64,000 bases of DNA from Bacteroidetes bacterium GWE2_42_24 (lineage in GTDB: Bacteria > Bacteroidota > Bacteroidia > Bacteroidales > TTA-H9), in NCBI GenBank assembly GCA_001768515.1, contig MEOA01000010.1, forward strand, positions 204,490 to 268,489, in the 5' to 3' direction. The notes under the pieces are model-generated. The model did not search any database, was not told where the DNA came from, and saw only the letters and a program-made list of their open reading frames with translations. Within the stretch, counting starts at the first letter, position 1. Each line of letters opens with the position of its first letter. The translations under genes and the position numbers were made by a program. Shown here one piece after another: positions 45,303 through 54,876 of this stretch.

Positions 45303-45489
45303 TCTGGCTTCTGACCGACAGCGCCGGAGCATTCCGGCGAAAATACAACTTGCATTTGATGACCTACCGGTTGACTTCAAATGGCAGGCATAATATTTAC
45401 CAAAACCATCCAAACCGATTAGCGGGAGGATATTTCCTGATAACAAACCTGAAAATCATCAGGAATACCAGCGTGTGCAACCATTAAAC

Positions 45490-47445
45490 CTATCGTTCGA
45501 TCCTGTGAAATTCAGGGTCACTGGCAAGGGCATTCCCCAACGGAACCTGTTCTGTCATCACATTGGAAGTATCAAGTCCATAAGAAATTACGCTGGTCAT
45601 TGAAAACTTCTTCAGTATATCATAAGCATTCATGATAAACCTGTTAAAAGGGGAAAGGATCGTATCTACAGTTAAAATTCTGTCGATAAGAATAAAGCGG
45701 AAGTCACCCTGAACGTGATGTTTGTGCAATGATTCATAATTACTCAACAGCGATAATTCCTTTTTATCGCACATTTCGCTTAAGGCCTGATAAAAGTAGC
45801 GGTTGATCCGTGTAGGGACTTTAAACCCCAAAAAGAAATCGATACGGAAAAGTACGCCCGGCACCAGATAATGAACACGGTATTCCTTGGTGTAAGGTTC
45901 ATCAGTTATATTTATCCGGATCAGCCAATACCGGTCTGCCCGCTTAGGTTGCTTGTTAAATATGGAATAAATAATCTTCTTTTCTAGCTTATGAGGTTTG
46001 GAAGCCCTGGTAACATACACCAGATTGGAGGCAAAACGGGGGAGTGATTTATCAGTACTCATATCCGACAATAACTCCTTGTAATCGCTTATGTCAACAT
46101 ACTCAGTGAAAGTTCGCTTAATACCCCTGGCATTGTTCCAGACAAACATAACAAAGAAAATAATCCCGGCAAGCAAAAGTGTAAACCATCCTCCCCGTTC
46201 GAATTTGTGGAGATTGGCAATAAGAAAGACCCCTTCGATTGTAAGATAAGAGATGATAAACAACCAGATTAAAATTCCGGGGCGCTTTTTGATTTTCAGG
46301 TAATGAAAAAGCAAAAGCGAAGTCATAATCATGGTCAGGGTAATTGAGAGGCCGTATGCAGCCTCCATATTTGATGAACTTCCGAAGAAAACTACAACAA
46401 AAATACATGCCAGAAACAGGAGCCAGTTGGTACTGGGAATATACATCTGACCTTTAATGGTAGTAGGATATTTTACCTTTACTTTAGGCCAGAAGTTAAG
46501 TGTAATAGCCTCACTTATGATGGTATACGAGCCGGAAATAAGTGCCTGACTTGCAATAACGGCAGCCATTGTGGCCAGTATTACCCCTGGTAACATCAAC
46601 CACTGAGGCATAGAGGCAAAAAACGGATTTCCCAATTCACCGGTAGTTGGTTGGCTGATAATCCATGCGGCCTGACCAAGATAATTCAGAATTAGCATGG
46701 TTTTTACATAAATCCAGCTTACTCTGATATTTTTGATTCCACAATGTCCCAGATCTGAATAAAGGGCCTCAGCACCTGTTGTGCATAAAAAAACTGCACC
46801 TAATACGACAATGCCGCCAGGATTAGCGACAAGCAGGTTGATAGCATACCAGGGATTGAAGGCCAGCAATACTTCCGGGACACCCACTATCAACCAGGCG
46901 CCGACTGTTCCGATGACACCAAACCAGACAAACATTACCCCGCCGAAAGATCTGCCAATAAAACCAGTTCCAAACTGCTGAAATGCAAAGAGCAAAGAGA
47001 GGATGACCAGTGTGATGGGAATAACTGAAATCGCAGGATTGATGATTTGAAGTCCCTCAACTGCCGAAAGTACTGTTATAGAGGGTGTGATGACGCCGTC
47101 GGCCAATAAGGTGGCCGCCCCGATCATAGCGATCACATAAATGGCGTTCACCTTGTTACGTAACAGGGCAAACAAAGCCAAAATACCCCCTTCACCTTTG
47201 TTATCGGCCTTTAGGGTAATAAGTACATACTTTATGGTGGTTTGAAGCGTGAGTGTCCAGATAACACACGACACGGCACCAATAATCCCCTCAGAGGAGC
47301 GGATTCCTTCAGCCAGTATGGCTTTCATGACATACAGGGGTGATGTGCCAATATCCCCGAAAACAATTCCTAATGAGACCAAGACACCGGCAATCGTTAA
47401 TCCCTTGATAACCGGAGGATGCCCTGATTGATTTATTACAGACAT
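45490..47445 (-). CDS. kup: Kup-type potassium uptake transporter
   Basis: ATG 47445 gives 651 residues starting MSVINQSGHPPVIKGLTIAG, the usual Kup opening. The family motif GIVFGDIGTSPLYVMKAI is near residue 22, then GEGGILALFAL, and about twelve membrane helices, followed by a cytoplasmic C-terminal domain of about 200 residues. It takes up K+ with H+ across the inner membrane. It follows pstB by 136 bases on the same strand, but the spacing leaves its transcription unclear. Confidence 0.95.
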   Translation of the reverse strand: MSVINQSGHPPVIKGLTIAGVLVSLGIVFGDIGTSPLYVMKAILAEGIRSSEGIIGAVSCVIWTLTLQTTIKYVLITLKADNKGEGGILALFALLRNKVNAIYVIAMIGAATLLADGVITPSITVLSAVEGLQIINPAISVIPITLVILSLLFAFQQFGTGFIGRSFGGVMFVWFGVIGTVGAWLIVGVPEVLLAFNPWYAINLLVANPGGIVVLGAVFLCTTGAEALYSDLGHCGIKNIRVSWIYVKTMLILNYLGQAAWIISQPTTGELGNPFFASMPQWLMLPGVILATMAAVIASQALISGSYTIISEAITLNFWPKVKVKYPTTIKGQMYIPSTNWLLFLACIFVVVFFGSSSNMEAAYGLSITLTMIMTSLLLFHYLKIKKRPGILIWLFIISYLTIEGVFLIANLHKFERGGWFTLLLAGIIFFVMFVWNNARGIKRTFTEYVDISDYKELLSDMSTDKSLPRFASNLVYVTRASKPHKLEKKIIYSIFNKQPKRADRYWLIRINITDEPYTKEYRVHYLVPGVLFRIDFFLGFKVPTRINRYFYQALSEMCDKKELSLLSNYESLHKHHVQGDFRFILIDRILTVDTILSPFNRFIMNAYDILKKFSMTSVISYGLDTSNVMTEQVPLGNALASDPEFHRIER

Positions 47446-47581
47446 ATTCGTTAAAAAAGGCTCGCAAAAGTACAGCAATCCACGGGATTTAAATGACCCG
47501 AACAAAAATCTTTACTAAAATTTATATATCCCTGATGTCAAGACCTTTTTCACAATCGATTCCGAAAACCAAAAAGGGTAA

Positions 47582-48421
47582 TTACCCGATGCTTCCCCCG
47601 ACAAATTCCCTTGTAAGATCATGGACGGGATGGGAAAAAACCTGACCGGCAGGGCCCGATTCGACCATCTCGCCCATGTACATAAACACCACATAGTCGG
47701 CGATCCGGCGAGCCTGCCGCAGGGTATGGGTAACCAATACGATGCTGAGCTGTTGTTTGAGCCTGAGGAGCAACTCCTCAATGGTACGGGTGGCCAAAGG
47801 ATCGAGGGCTGAAGTGGCTTCATCGCCCAGAATGATGGCAGGCTGAACAGCCAGAGCACGTGCAAGGCAGAGCCTTTGCTGCTGACCTACAGAGAGGATA
47901 CCGGCCGGACTATGAAGCCGTTCGCGGACTTCATCCCACAAACCTACTGCTTTCAGATTTCGCTCGACGATAGCACGAAGGAATTCACCCCGTTTGACGC
48001 CATACAGTTTGGGGCCATAAGCCACGTTTCCGAAGATCGACATGGGCAGTACGGTTGGCCGTTGCGCCAGAAGCCCCATCCGTCGCCGGAGCGCAGCCAC
48101 ATCTACGCCGGGAGCATAAATATCGTTTCCATCGATGGTTACCTGCCCGGTGACTTTCATACCGGCGGTGTAATCATGCATCCTGTTCAGTGAGCGCAAC
48201 AAGGTGGTCTTCCCGCAACCCGATGGTCCGATGATGCAGGTGATACTTTTGGGAGGTACATCGAACGACACATCCGTAAGGATTGGCTTGCCGTGAATCG
48301 CCACATTCAGCCCCCTGATGCTTAAAGCCGCATTACCGATAGGATTCACTGGTGTCGTTACCTCGTAATTGTCCATAAAAACTGATGTATTCATCTCGAA
48401 CAGAATTTTTTCCACCTTCAT
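47582..48421 (-). CDS. pstB: Phosphate ABC transporter ATP-binding protein PstB
   Basis: A 279-residue ABC ATPase: Walker A GPSGCGKTT, the PstB-type VGLLAQRPTVLPMSIFGNVAYGPKL Q-loop region, signature LSVGQQQRLCLARALAVQP and Walker B IILGDEATSALD. It energises phosphate import through PstA and PstC. The N terminus has about 30 residues before the first strand. A 135-base gap separates it from pstA. No phoU follows in the window, which is unusual for pst operons. Confidence 0.95.
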   Translation of the reverse strand: MKVEKILFEMNTSVFMDNYEVTTPVNPIGNAALSIRGLNVAIHGKPILTDVSFDVPPKSITCIIGPSGCGKTTLLRSLNRMHDYTAGMKVTGQVTIDGNDIYAPGVDVAALRRRMGLLAQRPTVLPMSIFGNVAYGPKLYGVKRGEFLRAIVERNLKAVGLWDEVRERLHSPAGILSVGQQQRLCLARALAVQPAIILGDEATSALDPLATRTIEELLLRLKQQLSIVLVTHTLRQARRIADYVVFMYMGEMVESGPAGQVFSHPVHDLTREFVGGSIG

Positions 48422-48556
48422 ACAAATTTAAAAATTTCTAATTCCCAATTTCTGATCTTAAGAATCCCGAATTATAACATTGACTCTTGTCTTGGCTCCT
48501 GACAGTTTTCGTGAGGCGTTGGCCGACTCCTGAATCTGGCATTTTAAGAGTTTGAG

Positions 48557-49390
48557 TTATTTTCGGCTATATCTTGCAAGCGCTCTTACCACAAAACTAA
48601 TCACCAGAATCATCGCCGTGAGTATGAGAGCAGCGGCATAGGCCCGGTTTTGCACCTCCTCAATCGGACTGCTGAGCTGAAAGAAGATGGCCAGCGGCAA
48701 GGTGGCAGCGGGGTCGTAAGGTGTAACGGGGATGCTGTCGGTATAGCCTGCCGTGAAGAGCACGGTGGCAGCATCACCAATGCCACGGCCAACGGCCAGA
48801 AGTGTAGCCGATACGATACCGGGTCGGAGCTGACGTACCACCACTTTAAGCATTTCATAGCGAGTAGCACCAAGCGAGAAGACAGCTTCGGTAAGATCGG
48901 AGGGAACCAGAATGGCCACTTCGTCGATTGCCCTGACCATGATTGGCATAATAAGCAGCGCCACCGCGATGGTACCACCCAGCAGCGAGGCCTGCACCCC
49001 CAGCCACATCATCAGCAGAAAGCCAAAGGCACCATAAACGATGCTGGGAATCCCAAACAGCACGTCGAACATGAAACGGCTGGAACGGGCAAGGCGGCCG
49101 TTGCGCCGCATCACAAAATTGATACACAGAGCTGTAGGAAGACTGATGATCAGGCTTAACAGGGTCGCCGCTACGATCATCATCAGGGAGCCAACGATGG
49201 CATTGGCAATGCCGCCCTCCTTACCGAGATAATAACCACCAGTAGGAAGGCTGGTCACCATCTCCCACGAAAGCGAATGAAGTCCTCGCCGGGCGACGAT
49301 GTATAGGATATAGAGAAGCACCATCATGATGGTCGCCACTGACAGGAGCATCAGCCCCTTCATGATGATTTCAGTGATACGTCGTTTCAT
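48557..49390 (-). CDS. pstA: Phosphate ABC transporter permease PstA
   Basis: A 277-residue inner-membrane permease with six predicted helices and the EAA loop in the form LTEAVFSLGATRYEMLKVVVRQLRPGI. DAATVLFTAGYTDSIP near the end is also typical of PstA. It overlaps pstC by four bases (49387-49390), so the two are coupled in translation. Confidence 0.93.
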   Translation of the reverse strand: MKRRITEIIMKGLMLLSVATIMMVLLYILYIVARRGLHSLSWEMVTSLPTGGYYLGKEGGIANAIVGSLMMIVAATLLSLIISLPTALCINFVMRRNGRLARSSRFMFDVLFGIPSIVYGAFGFLLMMWLGVQASLLGGTIAVALLIMPIMVRAIDEVAILVPSDLTEAVFSLGATRYEMLKVVVRQLRPGIVSATLLAVGRGIGDAATVLFTAGYTDSIPVTPYDPAATLPLAIFFQLSSPIEEVQNRAYAAALILTAMILVISFVVRALARYSRK

Positions 49391-50280
49391 GCGATACGTT
49401 GTTTCAGGCGGTGAAGGATGGCATGCGAGATGGCGTTGAAGGCGATGATGATGACGAACAGGATGAGGGCAGCCAGCATCAGCGCCGATTCATAGTCGGG
49501 CATCGACATCATTTCGCCATAGTTGTTGGCGATAAGCGCAGGAAGGGGGTACACCGGATTAAAGAGGGAGCCCGGCATATCGGCCACATTGCCGCAGACC
49601 ATCATCACGGCAATGGTTTCGCCGAAGGCTCGTGAGATAGCCAACACCACGGTGGCCACGATCCCGGGAAGTGCTTTTCTCACGACCACCCGACGAGCAG
49701 TCTCCCAACGGGTAGCCCCCAGGGCCAGCGATGCTTCCCTCAAATCGCGGGGAATGGAGGCAAACAGTTCACCAAAGAGGCCCATCATAAGCGGAATAAC
49801 CATGATAGCCAATACCACGCCGCCTGCCAGCAGGCTGTAACCCGTTGAGAAGTCGACGAAGAGGGGGGCAATGGTTTCAGAGATGAGCGGCACCAGCGTC
49901 AGGGTGCCCCATACGCCGTACACAACAGGAGGGATACCTGCCAGCAGGTCGATCACCGGGGCAAAGAGGCGCCTGATGCGTTCGCCGGCATATTCGCTCA
50001 GCCAGATAGAGGCCAGGAGCGCGGGAGGGAGAGCAAGCACGATAGCGAGGGCAGTTACCGCGAGGGTACCGGCAATAAAAGCCAGAAAGCCAAACTCCCC
50101 CTTCATCGGTTTCCATACCGAAGAGCCCAACAAACTCCAGAGTGAATGACCGCTGAGGATCTGCTCCGACTTTACGGCCAATACCACCCCGATGATGATC
50201 ATCAGCGCGAAAGCCATCAGGGTGGCAACCATCATAAGGCGGGTGGCTGTAAGGTCTTTGATGCGGCGCGAAAGCTTCAT
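49387..50280 (-). CDS. pstC: Phosphate ABC transporter permease PstC
   Basis: A 297-residue permease with six helices, PAYxG-type periplasmic loops, and the EAA motif LREASLALGATRWETARRVVVRKALPGI. IPPVVYGVWGTLTLVP is the common PstC segment. It partners PstA in the membrane. Two bases separate it from the pstS stop. Confidence 0.93.
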   Translation of the reverse strand: MKLSRRIKDLTATRLMMVATLMAFALMIIIGVVLAVKSEQILSGHSLWSLLGSSVWKPMKGEFGFLAFIAGTLAVTALAIVLALPPALLASIWLSEYAGERIRRLFAPVIDLLAGIPPVVYGVWGTLTLVPLISETIAPLFVDFSTGYSLLAGGVVLAIMVIPLMMGLFGELFASIPRDLREASLALGATRWETARRVVVRKALPGIVATVVLAISRAFGETIAVMMVCGNVADMPGSLFNPVYPLPALIANNYGEMMSMPDYESALMLAALILFVIIIAFNAISHAILHRLKQRIA

Positions 50281-50282
50281 GC

Positions 50283-51233
50283 TTAAAGATTTTTAAGCTG
50301 ATCCTGTAACTGGGAGTCGGGCAACCTGATATAGCCTGCTTCCCTGACAAATTGCTGTCCTGAAGTGAGTATCCATTTGATGAAAGCTTTCACCGCGGGT
50401 GCAGCGGGCTTCCCTTTAGTCACGAGGTAGAGGTCACGGGCCGGGGGGGATGGATATTTGCCAGCCGCGATGGCATCGGTAATCTGGGACATGGTTTCAT
50501 AGAAAACCTCATTGGGATCGATCTTTCCATTGCCATTTAAATCGATTGGGAGTACTCTGATGCCTTCGACCTGTCGATGGGTAGTCTGATCGTATGCATA
50601 ACCGATGTTGTTGAATCCGATACCGGCAGGGTCGCGTTTGACGGCAAGGGCAAGACCCGGGTCGCCGAATACACCACTACCGTTGAGGTCTTCCTGTTTC
50701 CCTCCCTGATACTTACCCCATATCTCAGCAGCGCCACAAGCATCGCTGCGGGTATACACGTGCAGAGGTATCTTCTGCTTGATACGGAAAGCCTCGTTCC
50801 ATGTTTTATACTCTTCGGTGATCCATATTTTACGGGCTACTGAAGCTGTGATACCGCGGGCAAGAATATCCTTCAACGCGGGGTTCTTTGCGTTAATCAC
50901 GGGTACCACTGCATCGCGGGCAACTGCAACGGCGAAGGCTCCTTTCTTTGTTTCGGCCGGATAAACCTCACGCGAAACCATGCCAATATCGACCATGCCC
51001 CCAAGGGCATCAGTCATCCCCTTCCCTGCTCCACCGGCTGATACATCGATGCGGAGGCCGGGGTGAAGCTTACGGAATTCGTCGGCCCACCTGACCATCA
51101 TCGGATAGAGGGCAAAAGCTCCGGAGATCGTGATTTTCCCCTGGAGTTTTTCCTGCATGAATGCCTGTTTTGGAATCAGCAATCCCATCAGGATCATCAC
51201 GGCTGCAAAAGCTCTGAAAACAATATTCTTCAT
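50283..51233 (-). CDS. pstS: Phosphate-binding protein PstS
   Basis: ATG 51233 gives 316 residues beginning MKNIVFRAFAAVMILMGLLIP, a signal peptide. The mature part has ITISGAFALYPMMVRWADEF, DVSAGGAGKGMTDALGGMVDIGMVSR and YTRSDACGAAEIWGKYQGG, the phosphate-binding loops of the PstS/PBP fold. It is a periplasmic protein, since there is no lipobox. It begins the pst gene set after the dioxygenase-like gene. Confidence 0.92.
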   Translation of the reverse strand: MKNIVFRAFAAVMILMGLLIPKQAFMQEKLQGKITISGAFALYPMMVRWADEFRKLHPGLRIDVSAGGAGKGMTDALGGMVDIGMVSREVYPAETKKGAFAVAVARDAVVPVINAKNPALKDILARGITASVARKIWITEEYKTWNEAFRIKQKIPLHVYTRSDACGAAEIWGKYQGGKQEDLNGSGVFGDPGLALAVKRDPAGIGFNNIGYAYDQTTHRQVEGIRVLPIDLNGNGKIDPNEVFYETMSQITDAIAAGKYPSPPARDLYLVTKGKPAAPAVKAFIKWILTSGQQFVREAGYIRLPDSQLQDQLKNL

Positions 51234-51272
51234 TGGTTTTATAAATAATGTGGTTTTATACATCATCAGGTT

Positions 51273-51818
51273 TTAATCGGCTGCCATTTGCACGGCTTCG
51301 GGGTTCCAGGCACCGCCATCCCCTTTCACGAAAAAACTTTTCGACATGTCGGCAGCATCGATCACCTTCATGGTATCCATCGGAGGTGCATAAAAATGAA
51401 GTGATACAGCAAAGTCGGGTGTATCATTCATGATAACATGATAAATTCCGCGGGGAACTCCGGCAATCTTATTCTCCACGAGCGGAATGGAGGCAATCAA
51501 TTCCAGGCCATCGTCGTACAGCAAATTAACAGCCTTGCCCGATACGGCAAAGACACAACCGAACGAATGACCGTGATTGTGAATGTTGCTTCGCTGAAAA
51601 GGCTTCCAATTCATCACGATAACTTCAAAGTTTTCTGACCTGAAGACACAATTACGGCCATAAGGAAGATTTCCGGGGTCAGGGAGATGCTCACGCATTT
51701 CGTCAACACTGAAAGAAAACCCTTCAATGATGGCCTTAAATTCTGCAGGCCCCTGGATGGTTTCTTTCAGTGTGGTGTAAATTCGGTTTATTTCGATAAG
51801 TTTTTCTTCAAACGTCAT
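51273..51818 (-). CDS. Cysteine dioxygenase-like cupin protein
   Basis: A 181-residue cupin of the cysteine dioxygenase type. H80 and H82 in SNIHNHGHSFGC and H127 in GIYHVIMN would bind iron; C88 after the histidines may stand for the cysteine that crosslinks to a tyrosine in mammalian enzymes, although its spacing is one residue longer. The true substrate may be another thiol. It sits 40 bases upstream of pstS and 72 bases after the porin gene, an unusual place for a sulfur enzyme. Confidence 0.8.
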   Translation of the reverse strand: MTFEEKLIEINRIYTTLKETIQGPAEFKAIIEGFSFSVDEMREHLPDPGNLPYGRNCVFRSENFEVIVMNWKPFQRSNIHNHGHSFGCVFAVSGKAVNLLYDDGLELIASIPLVENKIAGVPRGIYHVIMNDTPDFAVSLHFYAPPMDTMKVIDAADMSKSFFVKGDGGAWNPEAVQMAAD

Positions 51819-51889
51819 ATATTACAATTTTAACTTTCGCTGCATAACCAGGAATTTTCGGGTTTTTAGCGGATAAACAATTCCTTGTG

Positions 51890-53278
51890 TCACCACTTCG
51901 AGTTCAACAAGGCGGGCTTTATGGTGAGGGCAAAATAGACGAAGTATGGCATCCGGTTGTGCGCGCCAGACTGGGCTTCTTTTATCACTTCAAAGGTTTC
52001 GCTCACCGAGGCATAAGAGATACCCAGATCGAGGCCGGTATAGCTGTTGGGTTTATAATTCACCAACCAGTCGTTTTCAACACCTATCCAGCGATCATAA
52101 GTAACCTTGTTCTTTACATAATCATTCTGCAGCCAGAAACCATGTACATCGGTTCGTACCGAGAAAGTCTTCGACACCTTCCAGGTGATATTCAAATAGG
52201 GATTGACAAGACCGGCACCACCCACATCGCCCGGAAATTTGGTTATGAGATCGAGTGAACCATTGAAGTTGTGGCCTGAACCGTAGAGCGGCGAGAAACT
52301 CTTGTCAGTATCTGTCTCTCCGGGTTTATTACCACTGAACAACTCAGCACCGGCCCTGCACTGCCAGTCACCAAGCGTATAACGCACTTCGGGATTCACA
52401 TACCAGGCTGCCAGATCAACACCTTTGGTATTATGGCCATACTGATACCATGCACCGGCACCCGCCTGAAATGATCCTTTCAAATATTCTATCCGGCCAC
52501 CACTCGTAAAACGCTGGTGTATTTTCTCAACATTGGTTTCATCCTGCCAGCCGTCGGCAACATTGATCGCGGTGAGAGATAAACGGTCGTTGACAGAATA
52601 CTTAATGTAATTCATCACAAGCGACTTGTAATTGGTGAAGCCTGAAGGGGCAAAATCGGTACCAAAAGCATTGTCGGCCGATTGATTAAAAGCTCCCGCC
52701 AAATGGACAACAAGCTTTGCCCCCTGATATTTCAGTAATGCCGCATCATGAACATTGCCACCGATGCGCCAGTTATTCTCAGCAAAGAGGCGCTGGTTAT
52801 CGTACGACAGTTTTTGTCGTCCAACCCTGACCGACCACTCAGGAGTTATCCGGGGTTCAACCCATGCTTCAAACACCTGGACAGTGCCGCTCATCGACTT
52901 TGGATTCTGGCTTCCCCAGATTCGGAGGTCCTGCATCGAGAAGGCAAGCGACAGCCGGTTTGAATAGTCATAGGCCAACGACAGTCTGGTCCGTTGTCCA
53001 ACTAAAAAGGCCGCCACTGAAGTATCGGCCGGAAGCTGCTGGTAGCCGTAACGCAATTCAGTACGCGGACGGTACTCCATAGAAAGTGTAAAATGATTCT
53101 GAGGGAGGCCATTCTGGCGGGCTATTGCAGCCTCTGCCCTCAAAGAATCAGCTTCTTCGGCCGTCAAAACACCTTTTCCGGTGAGTAACTTCAACAAGTC
53201 ATCGGTCGTTTGGGCTTTAAGACCGGTAACCCAAAAAAAAGCAAAAAACAGCAGGCAGAGAGTAAGTTTCCAGTGCAT
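51890..53278 (-). CDS. Outer-membrane porin (alginate-export/phosphate-porin type)
   Basis: ATG 53278 gives 462 residues beginning MHWKLTLCLLFFAFFWVTGLKAQ, a signal peptide. A short periplasmic helical segment follows (DDLLKLLTGKGVLTAEEADS, an OprP-like coiled start), then a beta barrel of the alginate-export type with repeated amphipathic strands (for example RTRLSLAYDYSNRLSLAFSM). Its place before pst genes suggests that it admits phosphate or another anion; the specificity is inferred from context. A -7 element lies just upstream. Confidence 0.88.
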   Translation of the reverse strand: MHWKLTLCLLFFAFFWVTGLKAQTTDDLLKLLTGKGVLTAEEADSLRAEAAIARQNGLPQNHFTLSMEYRPRTELRYGYQQLPADTSVAAFLVGQRTRLSLAYDYSNRLSLAFSMQDLRIWGSQNPKSMSGTVQVFEAWVEPRITPEWSVRVGRQKLSYDNQRLFAENNWRIGGNVHDAALLKYQGAKLVVHLAGAFNQSADNAFGTDFAPSGFTNYKSLVMNYIKYSVNDRLSLTAINVADGWQDETNVEKIHQRFTSGGRIEYLKGSFQAGAGAWYQYGHNTKGVDLAAWYVNPEVRYTLGDWQCRAGAELFSGNKPGETDTDKSFSPLYGSGHNFNGSLDLITKFPGDVGGAGLVNPYLNITWKVSKTFSVRTDVHGFWLQNDYVKNKVTYDRWIGVENDWLVNYKPNSYTGLDLGISYASVSETFEVIKEAQSGAHNRMPYFVYFALTIKPALLNSKW

Positions 53279-53326
53279 TGTCTGATTGGTTAGTGATTGT
53301 TTTCTTATTATCAACAATAAAACATG

Positions 53327-53334
53327 CAAATTTA
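53327..53334 (-). promoter_or_regulatory. Bacteroidota -7 element for the porin and pst gene set
   Basis: CAAATTTA on the plus strand is TAAATTTG on the minus strand, matching TAnnTTTG, about 50 bases before the porin ATG at 53278. No Pho box was recognised. Confidence 0.5.
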
Positions 53335-53358
53335 TTCATTATGTTCACCAAAGTAGTG

Positions 53359-53366
53359 TAGATTTG
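53359..53366 (+). promoter_or_regulatory. Bacteroidota -7 element for the Crp-Rrf2 pair
   Basis: TAGATTTG matches TAnnTTTG, about 60 bases before the ATG at 53427, and is divergent from the porin promoter 25 bases away. Confidence 0.5.
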
Positions 53367-53426
53367 CAATATCTATTTCACCCTGTAACATGAAATATTT
53401 CACCTTTTAGGCTAAAACAATACGTT

Positions 53427-54125
53427 ATGATTGAAAACAGTCAGCTTTTATATCAATGTAAAGATTGTTCGCTGAGACAGTTAAGTACGCTGATCGTTCA
53501 TGAAGATGAATTTGATCCGATGTGCCGCAACACGGTACAACTCCACTTCAGTAAAGGAGAGACCATATTAAAGCAGGGAGGCCGGGCGACCAATCTTTTA
53601 TTTCTGCACCGTGGGGTGGTAAAATTCAGTTACCGTTACGATACGGGCAGCAATTACATCATGACCATCATTACCGGGCCAAAGCTGGTAGGTGGTGCAA
53701 ACTTGTTTTTCCGCGACATCAATATCTTCAGTCTCACAGCCATGGAGGACTGTGAGGTGTGTATGGTCGATATAGAAGACTTCAAGGGGCTGGCGTTACG
53801 CAACCCGACCTATGTACTGGCCATGATTGAGCAGGCGATGGATATGTTTCAGCACTCCATCTTCAACTTCATCAGCCTTGCCCATAACCACGTAAACGGA
53901 CGGATTGCCACGGTACTTCTCTATTTATGGGATCATGTTTACAAGGATTCAGAATATAAATTCACCGTTAGCAGGAAGGAACTGGCAGAGTTTGCCGCCT
54001 GTTCACACGAAAACGTGATCAATACTTTGTCGAGGTTCAGGCGCGAAGGGCTCATCGAATTTGAAGGAAAGAAGATCGTGATCCTCAATCATGAAACCTT
54101 GACCGAAATAAGCAAAAAAGGATAA
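53427..54125 (+). CDS. Crp/Fnr family regulator with FNR-like CxxC
   Basis: A 232-residue regulator. The N terminus has LYQCKDCSLRQLSTL, which looks like the FNR cluster motif CxxC-x5-C but with a serine in place of the third cysteine, so a 4Fe-4S sensor of standard type is doubtful. The barrel has FSKGETILKQGGRATNLLFLHRGVVKFSYRY, and the helix-turn-helix VSRKELAEFAACSHENVINTLSRFRREGLIEFEGKKI closes the protein. Three bases separate it from the Rrf2 gene, so they form an operon. Confidence 0.88.
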   Translation: MIENSQLLYQCKDCSLRQLSTLIVHEDEFDPMCRNTVQLHFSKGETILKQGGRATNLLFLHRGVVKFSYRYDTGSNYIMTIITGPKLVGGANLFFRDINIFSLTAMEDCEVCMVDIEDFKGLALRNPTYVLAMIEQAMDMFQHSIFNFISLAHNHVNGRIATVLLYLWDHVYKDSEYKFTVSRKELAEFAACSHENVINTLSRFRREGLIEFEGKKIVILNHETLTEISKKG

Positions 54126-54128
54126 GCC

Positions 54129-54590
54129 ATGCTATCAAAAAAGACACAATATGCCCTCATTGCCCTGCAACGATTGGGACTCGAATACGGCAAAGGTGCC
54201 ATCCAGATTTCTGATATCGCCCGGCAGGACAATATCCCGCAACGGTTTCTCGAGAACATCCTGCTGGAGTTGAAGAAAGCCGGAATACTTGGCAGCAGAC
54301 TCGGAAAAAAAGGTGGATATTACCTGATGCGCCATCCTGACGACATAAATATGGCAGAAATTATAAGACATTTCGAGGGAACCATCGCCCAGCTCTACTG
54401 CGTATCGGAAAAGGCTTACCAGCCCTGCGAGTTCTGCAAGGATGAAGTAAATTGCAAAATAAGGTGGCTGTTTAAAGACATCCGCGACTATTCGTTCAAT
54501 CTGTTAAAGAACACCTCGCTGTCGCAATTGCTTGCCAACCCACCACTGCCAAAAGCGAAGGATACGGAAGAGGGGCCGGTTCAGGGATAA
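54129..54590 (+). CDS. Rrf2 family regulator
   Basis: A 153-residue winged-helix protein: MLSKKTQYALIALQRLGLEYG at the start, then IQISDIARQDNIPQRFLENIL (the recognition helix) and LKKAGILGSRLGKKGGYYLMR (the wing). The C-terminal cysteines LYCVSEKAYQPCEFCKDEVNC could hold an Fe-S cluster, as in IscR or NsrR, but the spacing differs. It follows the Crp-type gene and might sense iron, sulfur or redox state; the targets are unknown. Confidence 0.9.
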   Translation: MLSKKTQYALIALQRLGLEYGKGAIQISDIARQDNIPQRFLENILLELKKAGILGSRLGKKGGYYLMRHPDDINMAEIIRHFEGTIAQLYCVSEKAYQPCEFCKDEVNCKIRWLFKDIRDYSFNLLKNTSLSQLLANPPLPKAKDTEEGPVQG

Positions 54591-54849
54591 AAGTTATGCA
54601 GCAGGTAAAACATCATTTTACAGGCGATTTCCGGGAGTCAGGTTTTGGTTTCCGGCGTCAGGTGGCAGACGATCGATGACAGCTATACCCATATAGCCGC
54701 GGAGCCTGCAAAAAGGGAACAAATGATTACTGTTTGCAATGGCTGAAAGCTGAAAGTTGATCAATCAGGTCAATCAGCCTGTTCCATCGCAGAAACGTAC
54801 CGGCAAACCGCTAAATTCATTTTTTGAATGGCAGTTCCTGATTTTGGGT

Positions 54850-54857
54850 TAATTTTG
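54850..54857 (+). promoter_or_regulatory. Bacteroidota -7 element for the methyltransferase gene
   Basis: TAATTTTG matches TAnnTTTG, 19 bases before the ATG at 54877. A TTTTG at 54822-54826 may be the -33 box. Confidence 0.55.
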
Positions 54858-54876
54858 CCCACATAACTTCGTCGCG

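Noticed and set aside
45185..45487. 100-codon plus-strand frame
   Set aside because: It is a shifted frame over the 3' end of the 44934-45302 gene and has no conserved pattern.
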